From DASUBV01 sp035763085 (GTDB lineage Bacteria; Actinomycetota; Actinomycetes; Streptosporangiales; Streptosporangiaceae), in NCBI GenBank assembly GCA_035763085.1, contig DASUBV010000308.1:1-23463 (forward strand): a stretch of DNA of 23,463 bases, read 5' to 3'. This document shows, in pieces, positions 1 to 8,315 of the stretch. A program made the translations under genes and the position numbers. The stretch's first letter is position 1, and each line of letters begins with the position of its first letter. The notes below the pieces were generated by a model. The model worked only from the letters and a program-made list of their open reading frames with translations. It did no database searches and was not told the DNA's origin.

Positions 1-1599
1 CCCGATCAGCCGCCGGGTCGTCTCGGTCACCCGGCGTTCCCCGGCCAGCCCCGTCACCGGCTCGGGGTGCGGGGTGCGCAGCAGCCAGATCCCGCCCTCG
101 GCGGCCGCCGCGATCCGGTACCGGCCCGTCTCATCGGGTGCCAGCCCGTGCCACGACTGCGCCGACACCTGCACCGCCAGGCCCAGCGAGCGGGCCCGCT
201 CATACAGCGTCCAGATCGGCAGCCGCCGCGACACCGCGCTGAACTCGTCGACGGCCAGCAGTACCTCGCGGTCGCCGGGGCCGCGGGTGATGTAGCTGGC
301 CAGCAGGTCGATCAGCGCCCGTGCCTGCGCCTCGGCCACCGCGGTCTCGGCGGTGCCCTCCAGGATGCAGTACCAGGCATCGGCGTCACCCAGGCTGCCG
401 GGCCCGTCCAGGCCGGTGCCCAGCCTCCGGAACAATGCCCGGTAGCGCAGCGCCACGTCGGTGATCCCGCGGCCCGCCGAGCGGATCAGCTCCAGCTCCG
501 GGCCGCCGCTGGCCTGCCAGGCCAGCGTCAGCCAGCCCGGGTCCAGCCGGGCCAGGAAGTCCTCGCGGCCGGCCGGCGGCCCGCAGGGCGCGCCCACCGC
601 GAGCGCGACCACCGCGTCCAGCACGTCGGCGTAGTAGGCGGCCCCGCCGGCGCCCTGCTCGACCAGGTCGGCCAGCGTCGTGATCAGCTGGTCCGGCGGC
701 AGGTCCCAGATCGACAGCGACGCCTCGTCCGGCCAGATCGCCGTGGATCGCGCCCCCGCCGCCCGCAGCACCCGGCGGGCCCGGCTGGCGATCCGCCGCG
801 CGTCACCGCCGCCCTTGCAGTCCAGCACCACCAGCAGCGGAGCCCGGCCCTGCCCCGCCGCGTGCCGGCGCAGCGCCGTCGCCATGAACGCCGCCCACAG
901 CCGCAGCAGCAGGGTGGTCTTCCCGGTCCCCGTGCCGCCCAGGATCACCTGGTGCGAGCGCAGCCGCGGGTACGGCAGCCGGGACAGCCCGTCCGCCCGG
1001 CTGCCGCCCCGGTCGCCGCCGGAGCCGGCCGCCCGGATCGTCGCCCCGGCCACCACGTCGCCCGCCGCGGTGGTCAGCGGGACCGCGCCGGGCACCGCGA
1101 TCCGCGCCCGCGCCGAGCGCACCTGGTGCCGCCACTGCCGCCGGTCGAACGCGGCCGCCGCGCCCGGCGACGCCCCGCCCGCCGCGGCCGCCATCGACCG
1201 CAGCCGGTACGACCACGCCGCCGCCCCGGCCAGCAAGCCGAGCGGGATCGCGGCCGGCGCGATCACCACCAGGGCGCGAGAGTAGGAGCCGGCCTGTGCC
1301 AGGTGCCACATCGACAGCCAGGCCCGGTACGGCGCGCCCGGCACCGCGCCCCAGGACCGGCTGGTCGCCGCGACCGCCGCCAGCCACGCCGCCACCATCG
1401 GCAGCTGCCAGGCCGCCTCCCGGCACAGCCGGCCCGGCGGCCAGCCGCGCAGCCACGCCACCCACCCCGCGAGGACGCCCACGGCCACTACCGGCACCGC
1501 CGCGGCCAGCAGGCCCGCCAGTACCAGCAGCGCCGCCATCCGGCCCGCCAGCCGGGCCAGCCACCAGCGCACCGCCCCGCCCGGCCTGCGGCGCCTCAC
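1..1599 (-). CDS. Conjugative DNA-transfer ATPase (TraB/FtsK/VirD4-like), C-terminus beyond the window
   Basis: The minus-strand frame stays open from a GTG at 1599 to position 1, giving the first 533 codons of a larger protein. Hydrophobic stretches at about residues 19-50, 62-78 and 110-130 suggest two or three N-terminal membrane helices. A Walker A motif (GGTGTGKTT, about residues 221-229) and a Walker B motif (LLAVDEF, about 447-453) follow. This is the architecture of membrane-anchored coupling or translocase ATPases that pump DNA during conjugation. The GTG overlaps the stop of the replication-relaxation gene as GTGA, so the two are translationally coupled. That partner makes an integrative conjugative element or plasmid origin more likely than cell-division FtsK. 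The exact subfamily cannot be fixed without the missing C-terminus. I could not test whether the element is still functional. Confidence 0.82.
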   Translation of the reverse strand, partial: MRRRRPGGAVRWWLARLAGRMAALLVLAGLLAAAVPVVAVGVLAGWVAWLRGWPPGRLCREAAWQLPMVAAWLAAVAATSRSWGAVPGAPYRAWLSMWHLAQAGSYSRALVVIAPAAIPLGLLAGAAAWSYRLRSMAAAAGGASPGAAAAFDRRQWRHQVRSARARIAVPGAVPLTTAAGDVVAGATIRAAGSGGDRGGSRADGLSRLPYPRLRSHQVILGGTGTGKTTLLLRLWAAFMATALRRHAAGQGRAPLLVVLDCKGGGDARRIASRARRVLRAAGARSTAIWPDEASLSIWDLPPDQLITTLADLVEQGAGGAAYYADVLDAVVALAVGAPCGPPAGREDFLARLDPGWLTLAWQASGGPELELIRSAGRGITDVALRYRALFRRLGTGLDGPGSLGDADAWYCILEGTAETAVAEAQARALIDLLASYITRGPGDREVLLAVDEFSAVSRRLPIWTLYERARSLGLAVQVSAQSWHGLAPDETGRYRIAAAAEGGIWLLRTPHPEPVTGLAGERRVTETTRRLIG

Positions 1600-2477
1600 C
1601 GGCGGGCCTGCCGTCCGCCGCGCAGGTAACCCGCCTCCGGCAGGGCCCGCATCAGCACCCGGCCCGCCGCCGGGCCCAGCGCCGCCCGCGCCCGGCTGAC
1701 CGTGCCCGCCGCTGCGGGCGAGCACAGGTAGAGGACCCGCGCGTACCGGGGCGGTTGTCCCGGCACCCGCGCCTGCGCCGCCGGGCCGCCGTAGTCCCCG
1801 GTCCGGCTGAGCAGCTCGGACATGATCGCGCTCGTCCGGCGCACCGTCTTGGGTGTCAGCTCCGCCTCGATGGCCCAGCACTCGCCCGCCCACGGCACCA
1901 GTTGGCCCGGTAACACCAGATCAGAAACCACACGGCCGGCCTCGTTCCCGCTTGCCCCGGACGCACCCTCCTGCGTCACCGCGGACGGGCGCGCCGGGCC
2001 GGCCGGGACCTCCGGCCAGTGCACCTCGGCGTCGGGCAGGTGGTCGCGCTGACCGAGCCGGCCGCCCAGCCGCGATCGCAGCCGGCGCTCGCTGCGCCAG
2101 TGCGCGCCCGCCGCGGCGTAGCCCGGAGCTTCCTCCAGCGCCAGCCGCACTGCGGTGACGGCCCGGATGTGCGCTAGCCGCGGCAGCGCCGGCGGACTCG
2201 GCGCGTAGGACAGGCCGCAGGCAGCCAGCCCGGTCCTGGTCAGCCACACCCAGCGCGGCCCCGGGCTGAGCCGGTCGGCCTCCGCCAGCCGCCGGGACAC
2301 CCAGCGGCCGGCGATGGCGCTGGCCCGCTGGCTGCTGACCCTGAGCGCGGCGGCCAGCTGGTCGACCTGCACCCCGTACATCTCGGCCACGAATGACAGA
2401 CCCGCGGCGTCCCGGCCGGGTGCCGCCGACGTGCTTAATCCCGCTTCGCCATCGGGTGTCCAGTCCGGCCGCTCCAT
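1596..2477 (-). CDS. Replication-relaxation family protein (mobile-element Rep/relaxase-like)
   Basis: The protein has 293 residues. It starts with a winged-helix-like region (about residues 30-90), then carries the conserved signatures HLPDAEVHW (146-154) and IEAELTPK (203-210). These resemble the acidic and basic core of the actinobacterial replication-relaxation family found on plasmids and integrative elements, where it is thought to act on the element's own DNA. The biochemical role of the family is poorly defined, so a nicking activity is only inferred. An in-frame stop lies just upstream of ATG 2477, so this is the earliest ATG. AGGA abuts the ATG, too close for a normal ribosome-binding site, so a leaderless or later start is possible. 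The stop overlaps the start of the downstream transfer ATPase. Confidence 0.78.
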   Translation of the reverse strand: MERPDWTPDGEAGLSTSAAPGRDAAGLSFVAEMYGVQVDQLAAALRVSSQRASAIAGRWVSRRLAEADRLSPGPRWVWLTRTGLAACGLSYAPSPPALPRLAHIRAVTAVRLALEEAPGYAAAGAHWRSERRLRSRLGGRLGQRDHLPDAEVHWPEVPAGPARPSAVTQEGASGASGNEAGRVVSDLVLPGQLVPWAGECWAIEAELTPKTVRRTSAIMSELLSRTGDYGGPAAQARVPGQPPRYARVLYLCSPAAAGTVSRARAALGPAAGRVLMRALPEAGYLRGGRQARR

Positions 2478-2499
2478 TCCTGTATCAGATCATGTAGTG

Positions 2500-2908
2500 C
2501 TAATTCCGGCACACTGCAGGATCGCCGTCACGGACCTCGGCTGCTGCCAGGACGTGGTCGGGCAGGTCCGCCGAGACGGCCAGGGCATCGGCCGTGCTCT
2601 GGGCCAGATCGGCGAACAACGATGCCTCGGGCAGCGCTTCCAGGGCGCGACCCGAGAGGTCGCCGCCGAGTTCCTCCGCGAATCGGGTTTCCACGGCGGA
2701 GGCCGCGTCCCGCAGGATCGCGGCGTCGTCCAGGTGGCCCGCGCGGGAAGCGCGCGGGTTCCGCGATTCTGGGGCGCCTGTCGATGGAACCCGTACTGTG
2801 GCGAGTCTTCCGGGCTGACTGTGTGGCGCGGGTTCCTGCGGTGCCAGCGTCCCGACGGTTGTCAGCTTGCTGGCGCCATGGGTGTTCTTTCCTGGAGTGT
2901 CTGTCCAT
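2500..2908 (-). pseudogene. Small mobile-element gene with a one-base frameshift at its start codon
   Basis: The minus frame ending at 2500 reads as a plausible protein of about 135 residues, with a Thr/Pro/Ser-rich N-terminus and an acidic Ala/Leu-rich C-terminal half (for example AEELGGDLSGRALEALPEAS). The frame has no ATG or GTG near its coding-like beginning. An ATG at 2908-2906 lies exactly one base out of frame. Removing the G at 2905 would give MTDTPGKNTHGASKL running straight into the open frame. The stop is 22 bases before the replication-relaxation ATG, consistent with the first gene of that operon. I do not recognise the family. A sequencing error, a real inactivating mutation or an unusual start would all fit. 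Confidence 0.45.
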
Positions 2909-3071
2909 GCCCGTCCCGTGCAGCGCGGTGAGCTGGATCGCCTGGACCATAATCCATGCCTGGGCGGACACTCGTAACGAGGGGGTCCGTGGCCGTTCAC
3001 CTGCACGAAAAGCCAGGAAGATCCTCAACTCTTCGCCGCCGGCATATTGCGAGGGTTTCACGCGCGGCATG

Positions 3072-5288
3072 TTAGGGCGCTGCGGCTAGCGGTGCTGCTT
3101 CCCCACCCTTGTCGGCGGTGACAGGCGGCAGCACTCGGTCGAGTCGGCGGGGGAACCACCAGTTCGCCCGTCCGAGGAGGAGCATCAGGGAGGGGATTAT
3201 CGCGCTGCGGATGATCACTGCGTCGATCAGTACGCCGGCGGCGAGGCCGACGCCGAATTCCTTGATCTCCTGGCCGGGGCCCAGTGCGAACGAGATGAAT
3301 ACGACGACCATGATCAGTGCGGCAGAGGTTATGGTCCGGCCGGTTGCGGTAATTCCGTCCTTCACGGCGGACTTGTTGTCCCCGGAGCGTTTCCATGTGC
3401 TTTGGATCCGGGTGAGCAGGAAGAGCTGGTAGTCCATGGATAGTCCGAAGACGACCGCGAACAGCATCGGCGGCAGGAATGATTCCACCGGCCCGGTCCT
3501 GCTGACCCCGATCAGACTGTCGGCCCAGCCCCACTGGAAGACTGCCACCAGTACGCCGAAAGCGGTTGCGATTGACAGGAAGTTCATTACCGCTGTGGTG
3601 AGCGGGATTACGATACTTCGGAATACGAGAGCAATGATGAGGAAGGAGAGGGCGACGATAACCCCGATGAACAGTGGCAGCTTAGCGGAAATCACGGTCG
3701 CGAAGTCCGCAAAGACCGCGGTGGTGCCGCCTACGTAAGCGCGCAGGCCTGATGCGCGTGTTGCCGCCGGGATCGTGCTGTCGCGCAGGTGGGCAAGTAG
3801 TGTCGCGGTCGCGGCGGCCTGCGGTGCCGTCGCGGGGAACGCGGTGATGACCGCCACCTCGCCGCTGCCGTGGCTCACGGGAATCAGTTCCGGCGGGGCC
3901 ACGTGCGCGACATCGCGCTGGGCGGCGATATCAGCGGCGAGTCGGTGTACTGCGGCGAGCTGGGCAGGCCCGTGGGCTACGGCTGCGATCGTCAGCGGCC
4001 CGTTGAACCCTGGGCCGAAGCCCTGCGCCAGCATGTCGTATGCCTGGCGGGTGGTGCTCCCTGCCGGGTCGCTGCCCTGGTCGGCTGATCCGAGCCTGAG
4101 CGACAGCAACGGCAGCGCCATGACGGCCAGTACCGCGAGGGCGCCGATCGCAGGCAGCGCCGGACGGCGCGCGATCAGCGACGCCCATCGCTCCCAGAAG
4201 CCGCTGCGTGCCGGCTGCATGCCGGGCGTGCCGTCGCTGCGGCCCCGGCTTACCGCTCTTTGCCGGGTGAGCTTGGTCCGCTGACGGCGGGACAGTACCT
4301 TCGGGCCGAGGAATCCGAGCAGTGCGGGCAGCAGGGTAAGGGCTGCTGCCATGCTGAGTGCCACGCCGATGGCGGTCGCGATGGCCAGGCCGTTGAAGAA
4401 GTCCACCCCCAGGGTGAACATGCCGAGCACGGCGGTGCAGACCACGATGCCGGCGTACAGCACGGCCCGCCCCGATGTGGTCATCGCCGTGATGATGGAA
4501 GCTTCCGGTTGTCGTCCGGCTTGGAGCTCCTGGCGGTGCCGGGACACGACGAACAGCGCATAGTCCACGCCGACACCGAGCCCGACCAGTGCCATCAGCA
4601 CGGTGGCGTCCGCGGGGATGCTCACAACGCGGGACAGCAGCTCGACTGCGCCGACGGCGGTTCCGAGCGAGATGATCGCGGAGATGAGCGGTAGCACGGT
4701 CGCGAAGAGCGAGCCGAACACCAGGGCAAGGACGATGGCTGCCGCGATGATCCCCAGGTCGGTGCCCCCGAGGGGCTGTGCTTCAGACTGCTCGGCAACC
4801 TGGCCCCCCACCGCGATGGCAAGCCCCGGGCGCCGGGCCGCTGCGGCCTCGTTCAGGAGAAGCTTGCCGTCAGCGGCGGATACGTCGGAACTTTGCTGGT
4901 CGAAAGTGACCGTCGCGTATGCGACCTGGCGGCCAGCCGCGATCTGGCCTGCGCCAGCCGCGGAGTACGGCGAAACGACCTGCGTGACATGCGGGATCCG
5001 GGCGACCGTGGCGAGCAGTGCCCCGACCGCGGACCGCACCCCGGGAGACGTGACGAGCTCAGTGCCGGAAGTGCCTATGACGACCTGCTCGGTATCACCG
5101 GATACCTGCGGTGAGTCAGATGCCAGCAGTCCGGCGGCGTTCGCTGATCCGGTACCGGGCAGCGAGAACGTGTTAGAGAAATTGCTGCCGGCTATTCCCG
5201 CCAGGACAGTGGCAAGCGTTACTGCCAGCAGCCAGCCGCCGGCGACTAGGCGGCGGTGACGCACGCACCAGGTGGCCATAGAACGCAT
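3072..5288 (-). CDS. MMPL/RND-family membrane transporter
   Basis: The protein has 738 residues, the usual size of actinobacterial MMPL proteins. It shows the family's duplicated layout: an N-terminal helix (about 13-33), a large extracytoplasmic loop, a helix bundle (about 175-330), a second N-terminal helix near 378-398, a second loop, and a second bundle (about 535-705). The paired DY motifs that line the proton path are present as VDYALF (241-246) and MDYQLF (618-623). Such pumps export lipids, siderophores or drugs using the proton gradient, and the substrate here is unknown. ATG 5288 follows AAGGAG with a five-base spacer. Much of the gene, especially 3180-3760, has clearly more A/T in third codon positions than its neighbours, suggesting separate acquisition. 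It lies between the mobile-element genes and an ABC exporter, but 185 bp separate it from the latter. Confidence 0.9.
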   Translation of the reverse strand: MRSMATWCVRHRRLVAGGWLLAVTLATVLAGIAGSNFSNTFSLPGTGSANAAGLLASDSPQVSGDTEQVVIGTSGTELVTSPGVRSAVGALLATVARIPHVTQVVSPYSAAGAGQIAAGRQVAYATVTFDQQSSDVSAADGKLLLNEAAAARRPGLAIAVGGQVAEQSEAQPLGGTDLGIIAAAIVLALVFGSLFATVLPLISAIISLGTAVGAVELLSRVVSIPADATVLMALVGLGVGVDYALFVVSRHRQELQAGRQPEASIITAMTTSGRAVLYAGIVVCTAVLGMFTLGVDFFNGLAIATAIGVALSMAAALTLLPALLGFLGPKVLSRRQRTKLTRQRAVSRGRSDGTPGMQPARSGFWERWASLIARRPALPAIGALAVLAVMALPLLSLRLGSADQGSDPAGSTTRQAYDMLAQGFGPGFNGPLTIAAVAHGPAQLAAVHRLAADIAAQRDVAHVAPPELIPVSHGSGEVAVITAFPATAPQAAATATLLAHLRDSTIPAATRASGLRAYVGGTTAVFADFATVISAKLPLFIGVIVALSFLIIALVFRSIVIPLTTAVMNFLSIATAFGVLVAVFQWGWADSLIGVSRTGPVESFLPPMLFAVVFGLSMDYQLFLLTRIQSTWKRSGDNKSAVKDGITATGRTITSAALIMVVVFISFALGPGQEIKEFGVGLAAGVLIDAVIIRSAIIPSLMLLLGRANWWFPRRLDRVLPPVTADKGGEAAPLAAAP

Positions 5289-5473
5289 GACAACTCCTTA
5301 ACCGAGACTTTCAATGAGCGTTCTGGCCGTTGGCTCAGGCATGGACCCGGCAGGATGCCGCGGTCTGGCGGGCCGCGTTCAGATCTGTCTCCGCCTCGTC
5401 GCCTGCGGCTGAACTGCTTCTCCGGCGGCCCGGTTCTTGGCAGCTAGCCTGCTTCCCGGGGTGGCCCAGACGG

Positions 5474-6268
5474 TCAGGCCCGCCGGGCGTAGAGGTACCC
5501 GGTGAGCGGGGCGAAGACGGTGAGCATGATCGCGGCGGCGAGCAGCACCCAGGCGACCTGGGCGGCGGCCGGGTGGCCGGCCAGCAGGCCGCGCTCGGCG
5601 GTGATCAGGTGGCTGACCGGGTTGACCCGGACGAAGGCCTGCAGCCAGCCGGGCATGGTGGCCGGCTGGACAAACGCGTTGCTGGCCAGGGTGAGCGGGA
5701 ACAGCACCACGGTGCCGGTGCTCATCACCGCCTGTGGGGTGCGCAGCACCAGGCCCAGCGCGGTCCACGCCCAGGACAGGCACAGTGCGAAGACCAGCAG
5801 CAGCCCGATCGCGGCCAGCATGCCGGGCGCGCCGCCGGGTGGCCGGTAGCCCATGAGCACGCCGAGCCCGGTGACCAGCCCGGCCGCGATCAGGTAGCGG
5901 GCCACGTCGCCGAGGAGCGCGCCTGCGACCGGCGCGGGCCGCCAGATCGGCAGGGACCGGAACCGGCCGGTGATCCCCTTGCTCATGTCGGTGTTCAGGC
6001 TGATCCCGGCGTACATGCTGACCAGCAGGACGGCCATGACCAGGGTGCCGGGCAGCAGGAAGGGCAGGTACCGGCCGGGTGAGCCCGCCAGCGCGCCGCC
6101 GAACAGGTAGGTGAACATCAGCGTGAACACGACCGGGATCGCGATCACGTCGCCGAGCTGCTCCGGGACGTGCCTGATCTTCAGCAGCGCCCGGTAGCCG
6201 AACGCGAGCGTGGCGGTCAGCGGCCCGGGCGGCGCCGGCCGGGCCGCGCCGGTGATGATGTTAGTCAC
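5474..6268 (-). CDS. ABC-2 type exporter permease (DrrB-like)
   Basis: The protein has 264 residues with about six hydrophobic segments and the ABC-2 pattern of a cytoplasmic N-terminus (ALLKIRHVPEQLGDVIAIPV) followed by membrane helices and the LTLASNAFVQPATMPGWLQ loop typical of daunorubicin-resistance-like permeases. The start is taken as GTG 6268, giving VTNIITGAARP, because it overlaps the ATPase stop as GTGA and the longer upstream frame is low-complexity shadow. It should form a dimer in the membrane and be driven by the ATPase encoded just upstream. The substrate cannot be read from sequence. Known relatives export antibiotics or other hydrophobic compounds. Confidence 0.9.
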   Translation of the reverse strand: MTNIITGAARPAPPGPLTATLAFGYRALLKIRHVPEQLGDVIAIPVVFTLMFTYLFGGALAGSPGRYLPFLLPGTLVMAVLLVSMYAGISLNTDMSKGITGRFRSLPIWRPAPVAGALLGDVARYLIAAGLVTGLGVLMGYRPPGGAPGMLAAIGLLLVFALCLSWAWTALGLVLRTPQAVMSTGTVVLFPLTLASNAFVQPATMPGWLQAFVRVNPVSHLITAERGLLAGHPAAAQVAWVLLAAAIMLTVFAPLTGYLYARRA

Positions 6269-7023
6269 GCGGCGCTCCCTTCGGTGTCCCGGATGAGCTC
6301 GAGGAAGACCTCGTCCAGCGTGCCCTTGCCGGTGCCTGCCTTCAGCTGTGCGGGGGTGCCCTCGGCGAGCACGGTGCCGTGGTCGATGACCGCGACCCGG
6401 TCCGCGAGCCGGTCGGCCTCCTCCAGGTACTGGGTGGTCAGCAGCACCGTCGACCCGGCGTCCGCCGCCGCCCGCACGATCCCCCACACCTCGGCGCGCG
6501 CGGCCGGGTCCAGGCCGGTGGTCGGCTCGTCCAGGAAGTACAGCTCGGCCGGGACGAGGAAGCTCGCCGCGAGGTCAAGCCGGCGGCGCATCCCGCCGGA
6601 ATACGTCTTCACCTGCTTGCCGGCCGCGCCCGCCAGGCCGAATGCCTCAAGCAGCCCGGCGGCCCGTGCCCGCGCGCCGCCGCGCGACAACCCGCACAGC
6701 CGGCCGAGGAACAGCAGGTTCTCCCGGCCGGTGAGGTCCTCGTCGACCGTGGCGGCCTGGCCGGCCAGCGCGATCTTGCGGCGCACCGCGGCCGCCTCAC
6801 GCACCACGTCGTGGCCGAGCACGGCGGCGCGCCCGCCGTCCGGGCGCAGCAGCGTGGCGAAGATCCGGACCGCGGTGGTCTTGCCCGCGCCGTTCGGGCC
6901 GAGCAGTCCGTAGATGCTTCCTGCGGCCACCGTCAAGTCCAGGCCGCGCACCGCCTCGGCGGTGCCGAACCGCTTCCGCAGCCCTTCGGCCTCGACGGCA
7001 ACCTGGTATGTTTTCTCTGACAT
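6265..7023 (-). CDS. ABC exporter ATPase (DrrA-like)
   Basis: From ATG 7023 the protein has 252 residues. Walker A is GPNGAGKTT (42-50), the Q-loop glutamine is near 89, the signature is YSGGMRRR (141-148), and Walker B is LYFLDEP (161-167). The switch position reads TTQYLEEAD, with glutamine in place of the usual histidine, a substitution common in DrrA-type drug-resistance ATPases. The frame is open further upstream to 7188, but that extension crosses the operators and the divergent tetR gene, so ATG 7023 is preferred. It has no Shine-Dalgarno sequence and sits just after a promoter-like TAGCCT, so the mRNA may be leaderless. It powers the permease downstream. Repression by the divergent TetR regulator is likely. 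Confidence 0.92.
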   Translation of the reverse strand: MSEKTYQVAVEAEGLRKRFGTAEAVRGLDLTVAAGSIYGLLGPNGAGKTTAVRIFATLLRPDGGRAAVLGHDVVREAAAVRRKIALAGQAATVDEDLTGRENLLFLGRLCGLSRGGARARAAGLLEAFGLAGAAGKQVKTYSGGMRRRLDLAASFLVPAELYFLDEPTTGLDPAARAEVWGIVRAAADAGSTVLLTTQYLEEADRLADRVAVIDHGTVLAEGTPAQLKAGTGKGTLDEVFLELIRDTEGSAA

Positions 7024-7045
7024 GACTGTCAAGGCTAAGTTATCT
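7017..7045 (+). promoter_or_regulatory. Candidate promoter of the tetR gene at 7076
   Basis: CTGACA (7017-7022) and TTATCT (7040-7045) are separated by 17 bp and would start transcription near 7052, about 24 bases before the tetR ATG. The -35 box overlaps the first operator and the predicted start lies in the second. Confidence 0.45.
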
Positions 7046-7060
7046 CTGACATTGCTGTCA
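7018..7060. promoter_or_regulatory. Twin TetR operators between the ABC exporter and its regulator
   Basis: Two inverted repeats of the form TGACA-N4-TGTCA lie at 7018-7031 and 7047-7060, exactly 29 bp apart. They sit in a longer direct repeat, TCTCTGACAT-N2-CTGTCAAG. The first overlaps the ATG of the ABC ATPase and the second lies over the candidate minus-strand -35. A TetR dimer bound at both would block both divergent promoters, so autoregulation plus control of the exporter is the natural reading. The repeats are directly visible; binding by the neighbouring TetR is inferred. Confidence 0.8.
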
Positions 7061-7061
7061 A
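7032..7061 (-). promoter_or_regulatory. Candidate promoter of the ABC exporter operon
   Basis: On the minus strand TTGACA (7061-7056) and TAGCCT (7037-7032) are separated by 18 bp. Transcription would start at or next to the ATG at 7023, giving a leaderless mRNA, which fits the absence of a ribosome-binding site. The -35 hexamer overlaps the second TetR operator. Confidence 0.42.
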
Positions 7062-7075
7062 GAATAAGGTGATGC

Positions 7076-7660
7076 ATGACAGAGGCGCAGACCAGGAGGC
7101 GCAGGCAGCGCTCAGATGCCCGGCAGTCCATCGCGGCGGTCCTGGACTCCGCGATCCAGGTGCTCGCCGGCCGGCCGGACGCGTCCATGGACGAGATCGC
7201 GCGGGCCGCCGGGGTCAGCAGGCAGACCGTCTACGCGCACTTCCCGTCCCGCGACGCGCTGATCGACGCGGTCACCGAGCAGGCCAGCACCGAGTTCACC
7301 GCCCTGCTCGACGGCCTGGACCTCGACCAGGCACCGCCCGCCCAGGCGCTGACCCGGCTGCTAGACGCCGGCTGGCAGACCGCCGCCCGCTACCCGTTCC
7401 TGTGGCATCAGCCCTCCGTTGACCCCGGCAAGGACGCCGACCGGCACGGGCCGGTCCTGGACCGCATGCTGGACATCGTCCATCGCGGCCAGGCCAGCGG
7501 CGACTTCGACGCCTCGGTCCCGGCCCACTGGCTGCTGTCGGCCAGCCTGGCACTCGGCCGCGCCACCGAAGAGGAGGTCAAGGCGGGCAGGATGACCATC
7601 GAGCAGGCGACCCAGGCCATGCACCAAGGCTTCCTGCGACTGCTCGGCGTGGTGCCCTGA
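7076..7660 (+). CDS. TetR/AcrR family repressor, probable regulator of the divergent ABC exporter
   Basis: The protein has 194 residues. An Arg-rich N-terminus leads into the TetR helix-turn-helix (about 38-60: MDEIARAAGVSRQTVYAHFP). The ligand-binding half (about 70-190) is family-typical but undefined, with a WLLSASLALGRA helix near the dimer interface. AGGTG four bases before ATG 7076 supports the start. The gene is divergent from the exporter with only 52 bp between the start codons, and that space holds two matching palindromes. The likely role is ligand-responsive repression of the pump and of itself. Confidence 0.9.
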   Translation: MTEAQTRRRRQRSDARQSIAAVLDSAIQVLAGRPDASMDEIARAAGVSRQTVYAHFPSRDALIDAVTEQASTEFTALLDGLDLDQAPPAQALTRLLDAGWQTAARYPFLWHQPSVDPGKDADRHGPVLDRMLDIVHRGQASGDFDASVPAHWLLSASLALGRATEEEVKAGRMTIEQATQAMHQGFLRLLGVVP

Positions 7661-8315
7661 TCGGGCCCGGATCCGAAAATAACCAGGCTGGCGGAGACGA
7701 AGGCAGCAGCCGGGGCCATGCGGGACAGAAATCACCCGGGGCGGGCTGCGAAGGCACGAAGGCTTCTGGGCGGCAGCATGCACCAGGTCCGGCCTCGGGC
7801 ACGGCGTGGATCGCGACCAGGCGACAGCGAGGCGGCGGATGGTCTTGTAAGCCAGCGCGGGATGCTCGACCCGGCCCTCCACGGACGACCTTGACCCAGA
7901 TCGCGGCCTCGCGCTCGAACTGCCCGGGCAGGGATGCCAGCAGCCGCTGGACGGCGTGCTGGCGGGGTTCAGTCTGCCGTCCGTGTCCGTAACGACCCGG
8001 CTCCCTCGGGGGGCGAGAGCCGTCGCTCCGCTCGCGCTCGGCGCATCCGGATCCGCCAGGTTCACCGTTCCGTGACAGCGCGCCAGCCCGCGCGGAGATA
8101 GCGACCGATTTAGGCTGGGTTCGCGGACACGTGCCGTGGCGGCCCGGTCACAGTGTTCGAGTGGTGGCCGAAACTGGCGCGATGACCTGCGGCCCCGGTA
8201 CTGGTGCCGGTGCGGGCCGTAGGGCACAATGTGTCGAGCGCGTCAGCGCGGAACGGGCCATGCAGTGGCGAGGTCGTTGGGGAAGACGCACCTGGTCGGC
8301 TGCAGGGAGGTCTGA
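7661..8315. other. 655-bp stretch with no intact gene
   Basis: No frame here has convincing starts, codon bias and length together. The only coding-like signal is a broken minus-strand remnant near 7800-7990. The right end should hold the promoter of the DUF3145 gene, but no clear -35/-10 pair was recognised. Confidence 0.5.
7800..7990 (-). pseudogene. Frameshifted coding remnant of unknown family
   Basis: On the minus strand one frame reads RQHAVQRLLASLPGQFERE followed by AAIWVKVVR, then loses sense near 7878. A neighbouring frame continues with VEGRVEHPALAYKTIRRLA and then degrades. The two halves look like one protein interrupted by a frameshift. The style recalls DNA-recombinase or plasmid proteins, but I do not recognise the family with confidence. 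No start codon with a ribosome-binding site and no intact C-terminus are visible, so this is best read as a decayed gene. Confidence 0.35.

Noticed and set aside
67..1629. 520-codon plus-strand open frame
   Set aside because: It is Arg/Pro/Gln-rich shadow antisense to the DNA-transfer ATPase, which shows Walker motifs in the other strand.
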